NCBI GenBank assembly: GCA_029973975.1
Contig: JARKQF010000141.1
Location: 1-57,251, forward strand
From: Paludibacter sp.
GTDB taxonomy: Bacteria; Bacteroidota; Bacteroidia; Bacteroidales; Paludibacteraceae
Direction: 5' to 3'
Length of the DNA stretch: 57,251 nt
Shown here: piece after piece, positions 42,432 to 50,066 of the stretch
Layout: each line of letters begins with the position of its first letter
Position numbering within the stretch: the stretch's first letter is position 1
Program-made: the position numbers and the translations under genes
Notes under the pieces: model-generated
Databases searched by the model: none
Told to the model about the DNA's origin: nothing
The model's input: the letters and a program-made list of their open reading frames with translations, nothing else

Positions 42432-42445
42432 CAATATCAGCAAAA

Positions 42446-44521
42446 ATGAGAAAATCACTATTATTGTCGTTTTGCGTATTATTCTCTCTCATATTACAGG
42501 CTCAGATTTCCAAATCGGTGTATGTAACGACTGCCGGAACTCTTGCTAAACATTTGAATGAAAGCGACCGTACCAATCTCATTAACCTGTCGGTTGCAGG
42601 GAATATTGATTCAAGAGATATTGCTTTCATACGAGACCATATAAAGAAAGTATCCTCACTGAATTTTACTGACGCCATTATCAATTCTTATAGTGGAACA
42701 GACGGTACCAATACCGGCACACAGGCAAGCTATCCAGCAAATGAATTTCCGGCTTACGCCTTTTACAACCCTGCATTACTATCATACAAACCATCGTTGA
42801 CAATGATTACGCTTCCTCCAACTATCAAATCGATTGGGGAACTTGCATTTTATTATTGCTGGAACCTGACTTCAATTAACGTTCCGGCATCTGTAAAATC
42901 AATTGGCGAATATGCCTTCTACGGATGTTACGCATTAAGTTCATTTTCGGTGAACAGTTCAAACACGAGGTACAGCAGCTCAAACGGTGTTTTATTCAAT
43001 AAAACACAAGACACGCTGCTGGTATGCCCGAATGCCAAAACCGGAAGTTACACCATTCCATCAACGGTAAAGCATATTGCTAATTCAGCTTTCGAAAACT
43101 GCTACAGTCTCACAGCAGTAACATTACCTACTTCATTAATTTCCACAGGAACATACGCTTTCGCTTATTGCTCGGGAATCTTCGGGGATCTTACAATCCC
43201 AAACGGTGTTACGACATTGGGTGATGGGGCCTTTTACGGCTGCTACAACTTAACCGGTACCGTAACAGTACCGGCAACCCTTATAACTCTTGGTGCATAT
43301 TGTTTTATGGAATGTAATAATCTGAAGTCCTTTTCTGTAAATGCATCCAATCCTGACTACGCATCATCCAATGACATCTTGTACAGCAAGAATCTTGATA
43401 CTTTGTTTATTTGTCCCGGTGCAAAAACAGGACTATTTACCATTCCAAATTCAGTAAAGTTAATAGGAAGTCATGCATTTTACAAATGCTCCAAACTAAC
43501 CGGCACTATTACCATTCCACTGACTACCGATTATATTGGATATTATGCATTTTATGGTTGTCCTCAGATCGGAGCTTATGCTGTAAACGCGCTCAATCCT
43601 TATTTTACGGCTGAAAATGGCATTTTATACTCAAAATCAAAGGATAGAATCATTATTTGCCCCACGGCTAAAATCGGTACGATTACCTTACCCCAAAATA
43701 CAATTAGTGTCGATCCGGGGGCTTTTAACAATTGCACAGGGATTACAGGGAATATCCATTTACCCGCCTCCCTTAATTATCTTGGTGAATATGCTTTTTA
43801 CAATTGTTCTGCAATTAATGGATTTACAGTCGATGATACAAATCAATATTTCAGCGCTGCCGACGGCGTTTTATTCAGCAAAAATCAGGAACAGCTTTAT
43901 TTATGCCCGTTAAACAAAGCAGGAGCATACTCCGTTCCGTCATCTGTAAAACATATTGGGTATGCTGCATTTGACGGGTGCAGTAAACTAACTGAGATAA
44001 ATTTAACAGACAATATTCAGAAAATAGGTGAATATGCTTTTGAATACTGCACAGGAATCTCCAGTTTAACCATACCGAAAAACACAGACTCAATCGGAGC
44101 AGGTGCCTTTTACGCCTGTTCAAACTTAATAAATTTGGGCGTTGCAAAAGCTTTTCCTCCGGTAGTTGATTATTACACCCTGGATTTAGTCAGTAAAACA
44201 AATTGTAATTTAGCAGTACCAACAGGTTCCCTTATACTATACAGAAGTGCCCCCTATTGGGGAGAATTTGCGAATATAACAGAAGTCAATTTCAACACTT
44301 CGACTCACATCACCTTCGGGCAATCCTATCAATGCTTTAAAACACGCGACGGATTAACCATCAAAAACCTAAAACAAGACGATTACGTCGAAATTTATAC
44401 TTTACAAGGTTTATCCCTTACCAAACAAAGGGCATTTACTGAAGTTATGAACTTACATCTTCCTGTAAAAGGTATTTTCATTGTAAAAATCGGGGAGTTT
44501 ACTGAAAAAATTATGTTCTGA
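42446..44521 (+). CDS. BspA-type leucine-rich-repeat (LRR_5) surface protein with T9SS domain
   Basis: A 691-residue exported protein with a signal peptide (1-20). Residues about 110-590 contain repeated LRR_5 units of the form SIGEYAFYGCYALSSFSV and TLGDGAFYGCYNL, several followed by an insertion with NGVLFNKTQDTLLVCPNAKTG-like text split over the repeat. The C-terminal 75 residues (DYVEIYTLQGLSLTKQ, LPVKGIFIVKIGEFTEKIMF) form a T9SS sorting domain. BspA-type proteins bind host or bacterial surface ligands. It lies in the LytTR regulator operon, so its display may be controlled by that system. Confidence 0.85.
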   Translation: MRKSLLLSFCVLFSLILQAQISKSVYVTTAGTLAKHLNESDRTNLINLSVAGNIDSRDIAFIRDHIKKVSSLNFTDAIINSYSGTDGTNTGTQASYPANEFPAYAFYNPALLSYKPSLTMITLPPTIKSIGELAFYYCWNLTSINVPASVKSIGEYAFYGCYALSSFSVNSSNTRYSSSNGVLFNKTQDTLLVCPNAKTGSYTIPSTVKHIANSAFENCYSLTAVTLPTSLISTGTYAFAYCSGIFGDLTIPNGVTTLGDGAFYGCYNLTGTVTVPATLITLGAYCFMECNNLKSFSVNASNPDYASSNDILYSKNLDTLFICPGAKTGLFTIPNSVKLIGSHAFYKCSKLTGTITIPLTTDYIGYYAFYGCPQIGAYAVNALNPYFTAENGILYSKSKDRIIICPTAKIGTITLPQNTISVDPGAFNNCTGITGNIHLPASLNYLGEYAFYNCSAINGFTVDDTNQYFSAADGVLFSKNQEQLYLCPLNKAGAYSVPSSVKHIGYAAFDGCSKLTEINLTDNIQKIGEYAFEYCTGISSLTIPKNTDSIGAGAFYACSNLINLGVAKAFPPVVDYYTLDLVSKTNCNLAVPTGSLILYRSAPYWGEFANITEVNFNTSTHITFGQSYQCFKTRDGLTIKNLKQDDYVEIYTLQGLSLTKQRAFTEVMNLHLPVKGIFIVKIGEFTEKIMF

Positions 44522-44562
44522 GTTTAATTTCACTGAAAACTCTTCGCTTTGTACTGAAAAAA

Positions 44563-44594
44563 TTTGGAAACATTTTTCGGCATTTTTACATTTG
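44563..44594 (+). promoter_or_regulatory. Promoter of the PqqD/ATP-grasp cluster
   Basis: TTTG (44563-44566), a 20-bp spacer and TACATTTG (44587-44594). The start near 44601 excludes the upstream ATG at 44564 and fixes the pqqD-like start at 44618, with a 17-nt leader. It marks the cluster as separate from the LRR gene. Confidence 0.7.
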
Positions 44595-44617
44595 CATCCA
44601 ACAAAACCAACATCGTT

Positions 44618-44857
44618 ATGAGAATTCGCAAAAACATAGCTGTAAGCGACGAAGGATTTCTTTTTAATCCTGCCACCGGAGATTCATTCTCAACAAATGG
44701 AATAGGTTCGGAAATCATCAATCTGCTGAAACAGGACAAGTCAACTCACGAGATTATTGAAGAAATCAGTGGGAATTACGATGTTGACCGTATGTTACTT
44801 GAACGTGACCTGGATGAGTTTACAGCTTTATTAAAAGATTACAGCATCCTCGAATAG
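44618..44857 (+). CDS. PqqD-like peptide-binding chaperone (RiPP recognition element)
   Basis: A 79-residue protein of the PqqD family: a small winged-helix-like domain with RIRKNIAVSDEGFLFNPATGDSFSTN (read in two halves), a helix NGIGSEIINLLKQ and a C-terminal acidic helix DRMLLERDLDEFTALLKDY. PqqD domains bind leader peptides and present them to modifying enzymes. No obvious short precursor gene lies next to it. An ATP-grasp ligase follows after 6 bp, and the decarboxylase two genes on has a leader-like N-terminus that is a candidate partner. Confidence 0.8.
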   Translation: MRIRKNIAVSDEGFLFNPATGDSFSTNGIGSEIINLLKQDKSTHEIIEEISGNYDVDRMLLERDLDEFTALLKDYSILE

Positions 44858-44863
44858 TCCAGA

Positions 44864-45907
44864 ATGAAAAAACAAATTGTCATAGCCGTTACTGCATTAA
44901 ATGCCATCGACAGTCCGGGCCCCGGAGTTGCTGTTATTCGTGCTATCCGGGAGTGTCAGGATTTTGAAGTCAGAATCATCGGACTTTCCTATGAAGCATT
45001 AGAACCGGGATTATATATGCATGACCTCGTAGACAAAACCTATCAGATCCCTTATCCTTCGGGAGGCACAGATAGCCTGTATACCAGGTTGATATACATC
45101 CATGAGCAGGAAAAACTGGATCTGATTATTCCTAATTTTGATGCAGAATTATATAATTTCATCAAACTGAGAAGCAAATTACAACAACACGGTATCCGGA
45201 CCTTCTTACCTGAACTAAATCAATTCGAGGCAAGAGATAAGATAAAATTATTCGATTTCGGACAAAAACATGGGTTTCTGGTTCCCGAAGATAGGATATT
45301 ACATGAACTCCGTGAATTGAAAAAGATGGAGGATGATTTGGAGTATCCCATAGTGGTAAAAGGCAAATTTTATGATGCAGTAATTGCCCGTAGTTACGAT
45401 CAAGCCGAAAAAGCTTTTCTCAAAATTATGGCTAAATGGGGATTACCCATCATCATTCAGAAATTCATCAAAGGCACTGAAATTAACATTGCAGCACTGG
45501 GCGATGGCGAAGGTAATGCCATCAGCATCGTTCCCATGCGGAAACTTTATATCACAGACAAGGGTAAAGCATGGGCCGGCATTACACTAGAAGATGACAG
45601 ACTCGTGGAACTTGCCCGCAAATTTATCGAAACTACCCAATGGCGGGGGGGCTGCGAACTGGAAGTGATGCTTACCGATGATGGAAAACCTTACATCATG
45701 GAAGTAAATCCCAGATTTCCGGCATGGATTTACCTGACAGCAGCAGCCGGACAAAATCAACCAGCCAGTCTGGTGAAAATGGCCATGGGAAAAAAAGTTG
45801 AACCTTTTAAGGAATATGAAGTCGGAAAAATTTTCATCCGGTACGCATGGGACTTAATTACAAACATCAAGGAGTTTCAGATGATCTCAGGTAACGGAGA
45901 ACTATAA
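44864..45907 (+). CDS. ATP-grasp ligase
   Basis: A 347-residue ATP-grasp enzyme. The preATP-grasp domain occupies residues 1-110 (IVIAVTALNAIDSPGPGVAVIRAIREC read in parts). The ATP-binding core has VVKGKFYDAVIARS, IIIQKFIKGTEINIAAL and ELEVMLTDDGKPYIMEVNPRFP, the last giving the metal-binding Glu and Asn of the family. Such enzymes join a carboxylate to an amine through an acyl-phosphate. It is close to CarB/PylC-type members rather than to peptide-specific lantibiotic ones. The substrate is unknown; position next to a PqqD-like protein suggests a peptide or amino-acid carboxylate. Confidence 0.82.
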   Translation: MKKQIVIAVTALNAIDSPGPGVAVIRAIRECQDFEVRIIGLSYEALEPGLYMHDLVDKTYQIPYPSGGTDSLYTRLIYIHEQEKLDLIIPNFDAELYNFIKLRSKLQQHGIRTFLPELNQFEARDKIKLFDFGQKHGFLVPEDRILHELRELKKMEDDLEYPIVVKGKFYDAVIARSYDQAEKAFLKIMAKWGLPIIIQKFIKGTEINIAALGDGEGNAISIVPMRKLYITDKGKAWAGITLEDDRLVELARKFIETTQWRGGCELEVMLTDDGKPYIMEVNPRFPAWIYLTAAAGQNQPASLVKMAMGKKVEPFKEYEVGKIFIRYAWDLITNIKEFQMISGNGEL

Positions 45908-46041
45908 TATTAAAAATTGAATTATTGGTATAAAAAAGAAATAGTTAATTAACAGGACAACCAAATCTTACTTTCAGCTGAAACGTAAACCAAAACTAAA
46001 AAAATGCTTAATTAAAATGTCTAACAAAAAAACAGAAAACA

Positions 46042-46836
46042 ATGAAAACAACAAAATTAGTATTCGCAGCACTCATTGCAGTATTATTAGTTGCTTGTAA
46101 TACAAATGACAAACAAACAGTCGGATTCTATCTGACAGACGCCCCTGCCAATAAGGATATTCTGGCTGTTAACGTAGATGTTCAGGCCATCAAGTATTCA
46201 ATTAGCTCAGAAGAAGGCGAAGACGCCTGGATTGATTTACCTATGAGTCCGGTGGTAATAAATCTGTTAGATTTTTCAAATGGTAAAGATACATTATTAT
46301 CCAACATTGAACTTGAAACCGGGGTGAAAATTCATCAGGTAAGACTGATTCTCGGCGATAACAATACAGTTATGTTAAGTGACAGTTCTATACTGCCAAT
46401 ACAGACTCCAAGTGCACAACAGTCCGGATTAAAGCTGAATGTTCAATCAAACTCGGAAGTAACCAGCGGTTACAAGGTTGTCATCGATTTTGACGCATCA
46501 CGCTCTATTGTTTTAAAAGGCAACGGTGAATATTTGCTTAAACCCGTGATAAGGGCATACATCACAGCCAACTCGTCCAGAATTTATGGCAACCTGTTAC
46601 CGGCTGATGTCGCAACCAGGGTATTCACAACCGATATAAACGGAGATACTATCGCAACTGTTTCTGACACCTTGCAAAATAATTTGTTTGTATTGCACGG
46701 ACTATATAGCGGAACATACGATATAATGGTTGAAAATCTGACAACCGGTGAAACTGGTGTCCTGAAAGAAGATGTGTCGGTTACCGGAGGTGTTAATATT
46801 AACCTGGGTGAGTTAGTAATACCACTTATGGAGTAG
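46042..46836 (+). CDS. DUF4382 lipoprotein
   Basis: A 264-residue lipoprotein (lipobox LLVAC, Cys19) matching DUF4382: VGFYLTDAPANKDI, VNVDVQAIKYSISSEEG, INLLDFSNGKDTLL, KIHQVRLILGDNN. A beta-sandwich second half (about 180-264) has FVLHGLYSGTYDIMVENLTTGE. Function unknown; it would be attached to the outer or inner membrane. It lies 134 bp after the ATP-grasp gene. The gap contains only AT-rich sequence with no credible open frame. Confidence 0.75.
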   Translation: MKTTKLVFAALIAVLLVACNTNDKQTVGFYLTDAPANKDILAVNVDVQAIKYSISSEEGEDAWIDLPMSPVVINLLDFSNGKDTLLSNIELETGVKIHQVRLILGDNNTVMLSDSSILPIQTPSAQQSGLKLNVQSNSEVTSGYKVVIDFDASRSIVLKGNGEYLLKPVIRAYITANSSRIYGNLLPADVATRVFTTDINGDTIATVSDTLQNNLFVLHGLYSGTYDIMVENLTTGETGVLKEDVSVTGGVNINLGELVIPLME

Positions 46837-46882
46837 CACACAATATAACGTATACCATCAATAATTCTGGAGGCATTTTGCT

Positions 46883-48229
46883 ATGGAAAAGAAAAGATAC
46901 GAAAGACCGACCCTGCGAAAAATGAACACAGGGCTGATGAATAAATTCGGTACAAAAACAGAAAATGAACCGGTTACACACATCGAAAGTGTATCAGTAA
47001 AGGGACTATTAAAAGAATATGGTTCTCCTTTATTTGTTATCTCTGAAAGACAAATCAGGAGAAACTTTCAAAATGCCTCCAGAATTTTTAAAACCCGGTA
47101 CCCCAAAGTTCAATTTGCATGGTCGTATAAAACCAACTATTTAGACGCAGTTTGTCAGATCTTTCATCAGGAGGGCTCATGGGCTGAGGTTGTATCTGGA
47201 TTTGAATACAACAAAGCTCTGAAAAACGGGGTGCCGGGTAATAAAATCATTTTCAACGGTCCGGACAAAAGCGATGAGCAACTGGTAACTGCAGCAAAAA
47301 AGAACTCTCTCATTCATATCGATCATTATGATGAACTTTATGCCTTGATTCGTTTAAGTGAAGAACATAAGCTGAGACCCCGCGTTGCAATCCGTATCAA
47401 TATGGATACGGGAATTTACCCCAAATGGGACAGGTTTGGTTTTAATTTTGAAAACGGTCAGGCCTGGAATGCGCTGACTCGTATCATAAACTCTCCAAAT
47501 CTGGAGCTGGTAGGATTGCATTGCCACATCGGTACTTTCATGCTTTCTCCTGCTGCCTATGCGACAGCTGCCAGGAATCTCTGCGAATTAGCATGGAGTG
47601 TAAAGGAACGCTATGGTAAGATCTTACAATACATTGATCTGGGAGGTGGTTTCCCTTCAACCAACACATTGAAAGGCGCTTATCTTCCCGGTACAGACAC
47701 AGTTCCTACGTTGGATCAGTTTGCTGATGCCATAACCGATGTAATTCTGGGATATGGGTTTAGTCAGGAAGAACTTCCCTTATTGATTTTAGAAAGCGGT
47801 CGTGCATTAATTGACGACGCCGGCTATTTACTTGGAACCGTATTGGCAACTAAACGATTATCCGACGGACGCAGAGCTACCATTCTTGACTTTGGGCTCA
47901 ACAGTTTATTTACATCCCTTTGGTATGAACACAAGGTCAGTCCGGCTCAGCCGATGGGGCAACAAACAGAAGAAATGATACTCTACGGTCCTTTATGCAT
48001 GAATATTGACATTGTACGCGAAAGCATCGTAATGCCTTTACTCGAAAAAGGGAATCAGTTGGTTGTTCATCAGGTGGGCGCCTATAACATGACTCAGTGG
48101 ATGCAGTTTATTACATTGCGACCAAATGTTGTATTAATTGATACTGAGAATAATACTCATATAATCAGAAAAGCGGAAACCATGGAATATATAGATTCGT
48201 TGGAATCTGTACCTAATCATCTGAAGTAA
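46883..48229 (+). CDS. Fold-III PLP decarboxylase with leader-like N-terminal extension
   Basis: A 448-residue enzyme of the ornithine/diaminopimelate decarboxylase (fold III) type. The PLP lysine is Lys83 (AWSYKTNYL); HCHIGTFM, YIDLGGGFPS, LESGRALIDDAGYLLG, GPLCMNIDIVRE (catalytic Cys) and HQVGAYNMTQW complete the active site. Before the usual start of the fold (LLKEYGSPLFVI, residue 42) there is a 35-40 residue extension, RYERPTLRKMNTGLMNKFGT, which has the YxxPxL...G...T spacing of leader peptides recognised by PqqD-like proteins. The substrate amino acid cannot be told. GGAGG lies at the expected distance before the ATG. Confidence 0.8.
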   Translation: MEKKRYERPTLRKMNTGLMNKFGTKTENEPVTHIESVSVKGLLKEYGSPLFVISERQIRRNFQNASRIFKTRYPKVQFAWSYKTNYLDAVCQIFHQEGSWAEVVSGFEYNKALKNGVPGNKIIFNGPDKSDEQLVTAAKKNSLIHIDHYDELYALIRLSEEHKLRPRVAIRINMDTGIYPKWDRFGFNFENGQAWNALTRIINSPNLELVGLHCHIGTFMLSPAAYATAARNLCELAWSVKERYGKILQYIDLGGGFPSTNTLKGAYLPGTDTVPTLDQFADAITDVILGYGFSQEELPLLILESGRALIDDAGYLLGTVLATKRLSDGRRATILDFGLNSLFTSLWYEHKVSPAQPMGQQTEEMILYGPLCMNIDIVRESIVMPLLEKGNQLVVHQVGAYNMTQWMQFITLRPNVVLIDTENNTHIIRKAETMEYIDSLESVPNHLK

Positions 48230-48368
48230 ACAGAAAGCATATCTTATTTAAAATCTGACTATTAATAAGAAAACATTTGTTTAATCAATTATATTATTAC
48301 TTTTTCAAACTAAATTTTCATGACTTTTTTACAATAAAACTAATTATTCACATTTTAAAAAAAATCTT

Positions 48369-49922
48369 ATGAAAACAAAAAAAATTTTATTGACTATTTT
48401 AGCTGGGTTCTATTCATTTTTGTTAGTTTCACAGACTGCTGACAACAAATTTGCTTTGGACATTAATCTAATCAACAATGAGTACAAAGGAGACTATGGT
48501 AATGGGTTGTGGGACTTCAGCACAGCTGTTTATCCCGGAGGTGGTCTTAATCTGTCGATGTACCTGAGTCCTTCATTCAACATCGGACTTGAAGGTAGTT
48601 ATGGAAATTACGGTTATTATTTGAGTGAAATTAATCGGTTCTCTGTCAGAAAGTTTGATGCCGATTTGCACTTGGACTATAAGTTTAACAATGGCTATAT
48701 CCTGAGTAAAGAGGCAAAATTCTATCCGTTTCTGACTTTAGGAGCTGGTTTAGCTGCCTATAATAACAACTTCAGGCCTGAAGCAGAACGATATCCGGCA
48801 AGGGTTACCGACGGATTAGATTTAATTATCCCGCTGGGTGCTGGTTTGAAATATCAGATAAGCGACCGTTTTGCCATGCAATACAAATATGTTTATAATT
48901 TTACCAACAGAGACCTTCGTGATGAGAACAGAGGAGCAAGCAATCCAATCTATCAATCCGTGGATGGAAATGACCGATTCGGAAAACATGTATTAAGTTT
49001 TGTCTTTACATTGGGAAAAACAGCAGACAAAGACAAAGACGGAGTACCTGACAAAAGAGATTTATGTTTAGAAACTCCTCAATCAGTGCAAGTTGACGCA
49101 AACGGCTGTCCGGTTGACAGCGATAAGGATGGAGTACCAGATTATCTGGATAAAAGTCCAAACACACCGGCCGGTGTTAAAGTAGACCAAGAAGGTCGTC
49201 CACTTGACAGTGATAAAGATGGTGTACCTGACTATCTGGATAAAAGTCCCAATACGCCGGCTGGTGTTAAAGTAGATTCAGAAGGAAGACCAATAGACAC
49301 AGATAAAGACGGCGTACCTGATTATCTGGACAAATGCGACAAAACACCTGCAGGTATTAAAGTAGATGCAAATGGTTGTCCGGTTGACAGTGACAAAGAT
49401 GGTGTACCCGATTATTTAGATAAGAGTCCAGATACACCGGCAGGAGTAAAGGTGGATGCTGAAGGAAGGCCAATAGACACAGATAAAGATGGTGTTGCTG
49501 ACTATCTGGATAAATGCCCTGATCAATTTGGCGTCGCTAAAAACAAAGGGTGCCCCGAAGTAAAAGAAGAAACCAAAAAAGTTTTCACAAAAGCATTACA
49601 AGGAATTCAGTTTGAAGCAGGTAAAGATGTAATAAAGAAAACATCCTATCCGATTTTGGATATGATTGCTGATATTATGAAACTGAATCCGGCTTATTCA
49701 CTTGAAATCAATGGTCACAGTGACAGTCAGGGTGATGACAATAAAAACCTTGAATTGTCCCAGAAACGTGCTGATGCTGTTAAACTGTATCTTGTTGGTA
49801 AAGGTGTCAACGAAAACAGAATGACATCAAAAGGATACGGCGAGACCATGCCGGTTGCTGATAATAGCACTGCAGCAGGAAGAGCCAAAAACAGAAGGGT
49901 TGAGTTTAAAGTTGTGTTCTAG
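48369..49922 (+). CDS. OmpA-family outer-membrane protein with thrombospondin type 3 repeats
   Basis: A 517-residue protein. A signal peptide (1-20) is followed by an eight-stranded barrel (about 25-215), six calcium-binding thrombospondin type 3 repeats (about 218-395; core DSDKDGVPDYLDK) and an OmpA C-terminal peptidoglycan-binding domain (about 405-517, NGHSDSQGDDNKNLELSQKR and KNRRVEFKV). It links the outer membrane to the cell wall. In the repeats the cysteine pair is present in units 1, 4 and 6 and replaced by Ser and Arg together in units 2, 3 and 5. It is monocistronic with about 140 bp of AT-rich sequence in front. Confidence 0.9.
   Translation: MKTKKILLTILAGFYSFLLVSQTADNKFALDINLINNEYKGDYGNGLWDFSTAVYPGGGLNLSMYLSPSFNIGLEGSYGNYGYYLSEINRFSVRKFDADLHLDYKFNNGYILSKEAKFYPFLTLGAGLAAYNNNFRPEAERYPARVTDGLDLIIPLGAGLKYQISDRFAMQYKYVYNFTNRDLRDENRGASNPIYQSVDGNDRFGKHVLSFVFTLGKTADKDKDGVPDKRDLCLETPQSVQVDANGCPVDSDKDGVPDYLDKSPNTPAGVKVDQEGRPLDSDKDGVPDYLDKSPNTPAGVKVDSEGRPIDTDKDGVPDYLDKCDKTPAGIKVDANGCPVDSDKDGVPDYLDKSPDTPAGVKVDAEGRPIDTDKDGVADYLDKCPDQFGVAKNKGCPEVKEETKKVFTKALQGIQFEAGKDVIKKTSYPILDMIADIMKLNPAYSLEINGHSDSQGDDNKNLELSQKRADAVKLYLVGKGVNENRMTSKGYGETMPVADNSTAAGRAKNRRVEFKVVF
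49020..49560 (+). repeat. In-frame 90-bp tandem repeats (TSP3 region)
   Basis: Six units of about 90 bp encode the 30-residue thrombospondin type 3 repeat, the middle ones differing by only a few bases. Recent internal duplication is likely, and copy number may vary between strains. Confidence 0.8.
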
Positions 49923-49995
49923 CAATTAAATCTGCAAACACAATACAATTTTAAAAGATTTTCTTAAGTTTGCAGACCTTTTATAACATATTAAT

Positions 49996-50024
49996 TCAGA
50001 GCCATGGAGTTCCCCTGGCTCTGA
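49996..50024 (+). terminator. Hairpin between the OmpA and urea-transporter genes
   Basis: TCAGAGCCA pairs with TGGCTCTGA (9 bp, 11-nt loop). The following TTAATATAATAT is only weakly T-rich. It may end the OmpA message or sit in the leader of the next gene, for which TAAGTTTG at 49965-49972 is a possible -7 box. Confidence 0.4.
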
Positions 50025-50066
50025 TTAATATAATATCTAAATGAGAGAACCATAAAACATATACAG

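Noticed and set aside
46018-46101. 27-codon frame starting at ATG 46018 as a possible RiPP precursor
   Set aside because: It overlaps the DUF4382 signal-peptide coding region out of frame and has no leader or core-like features.
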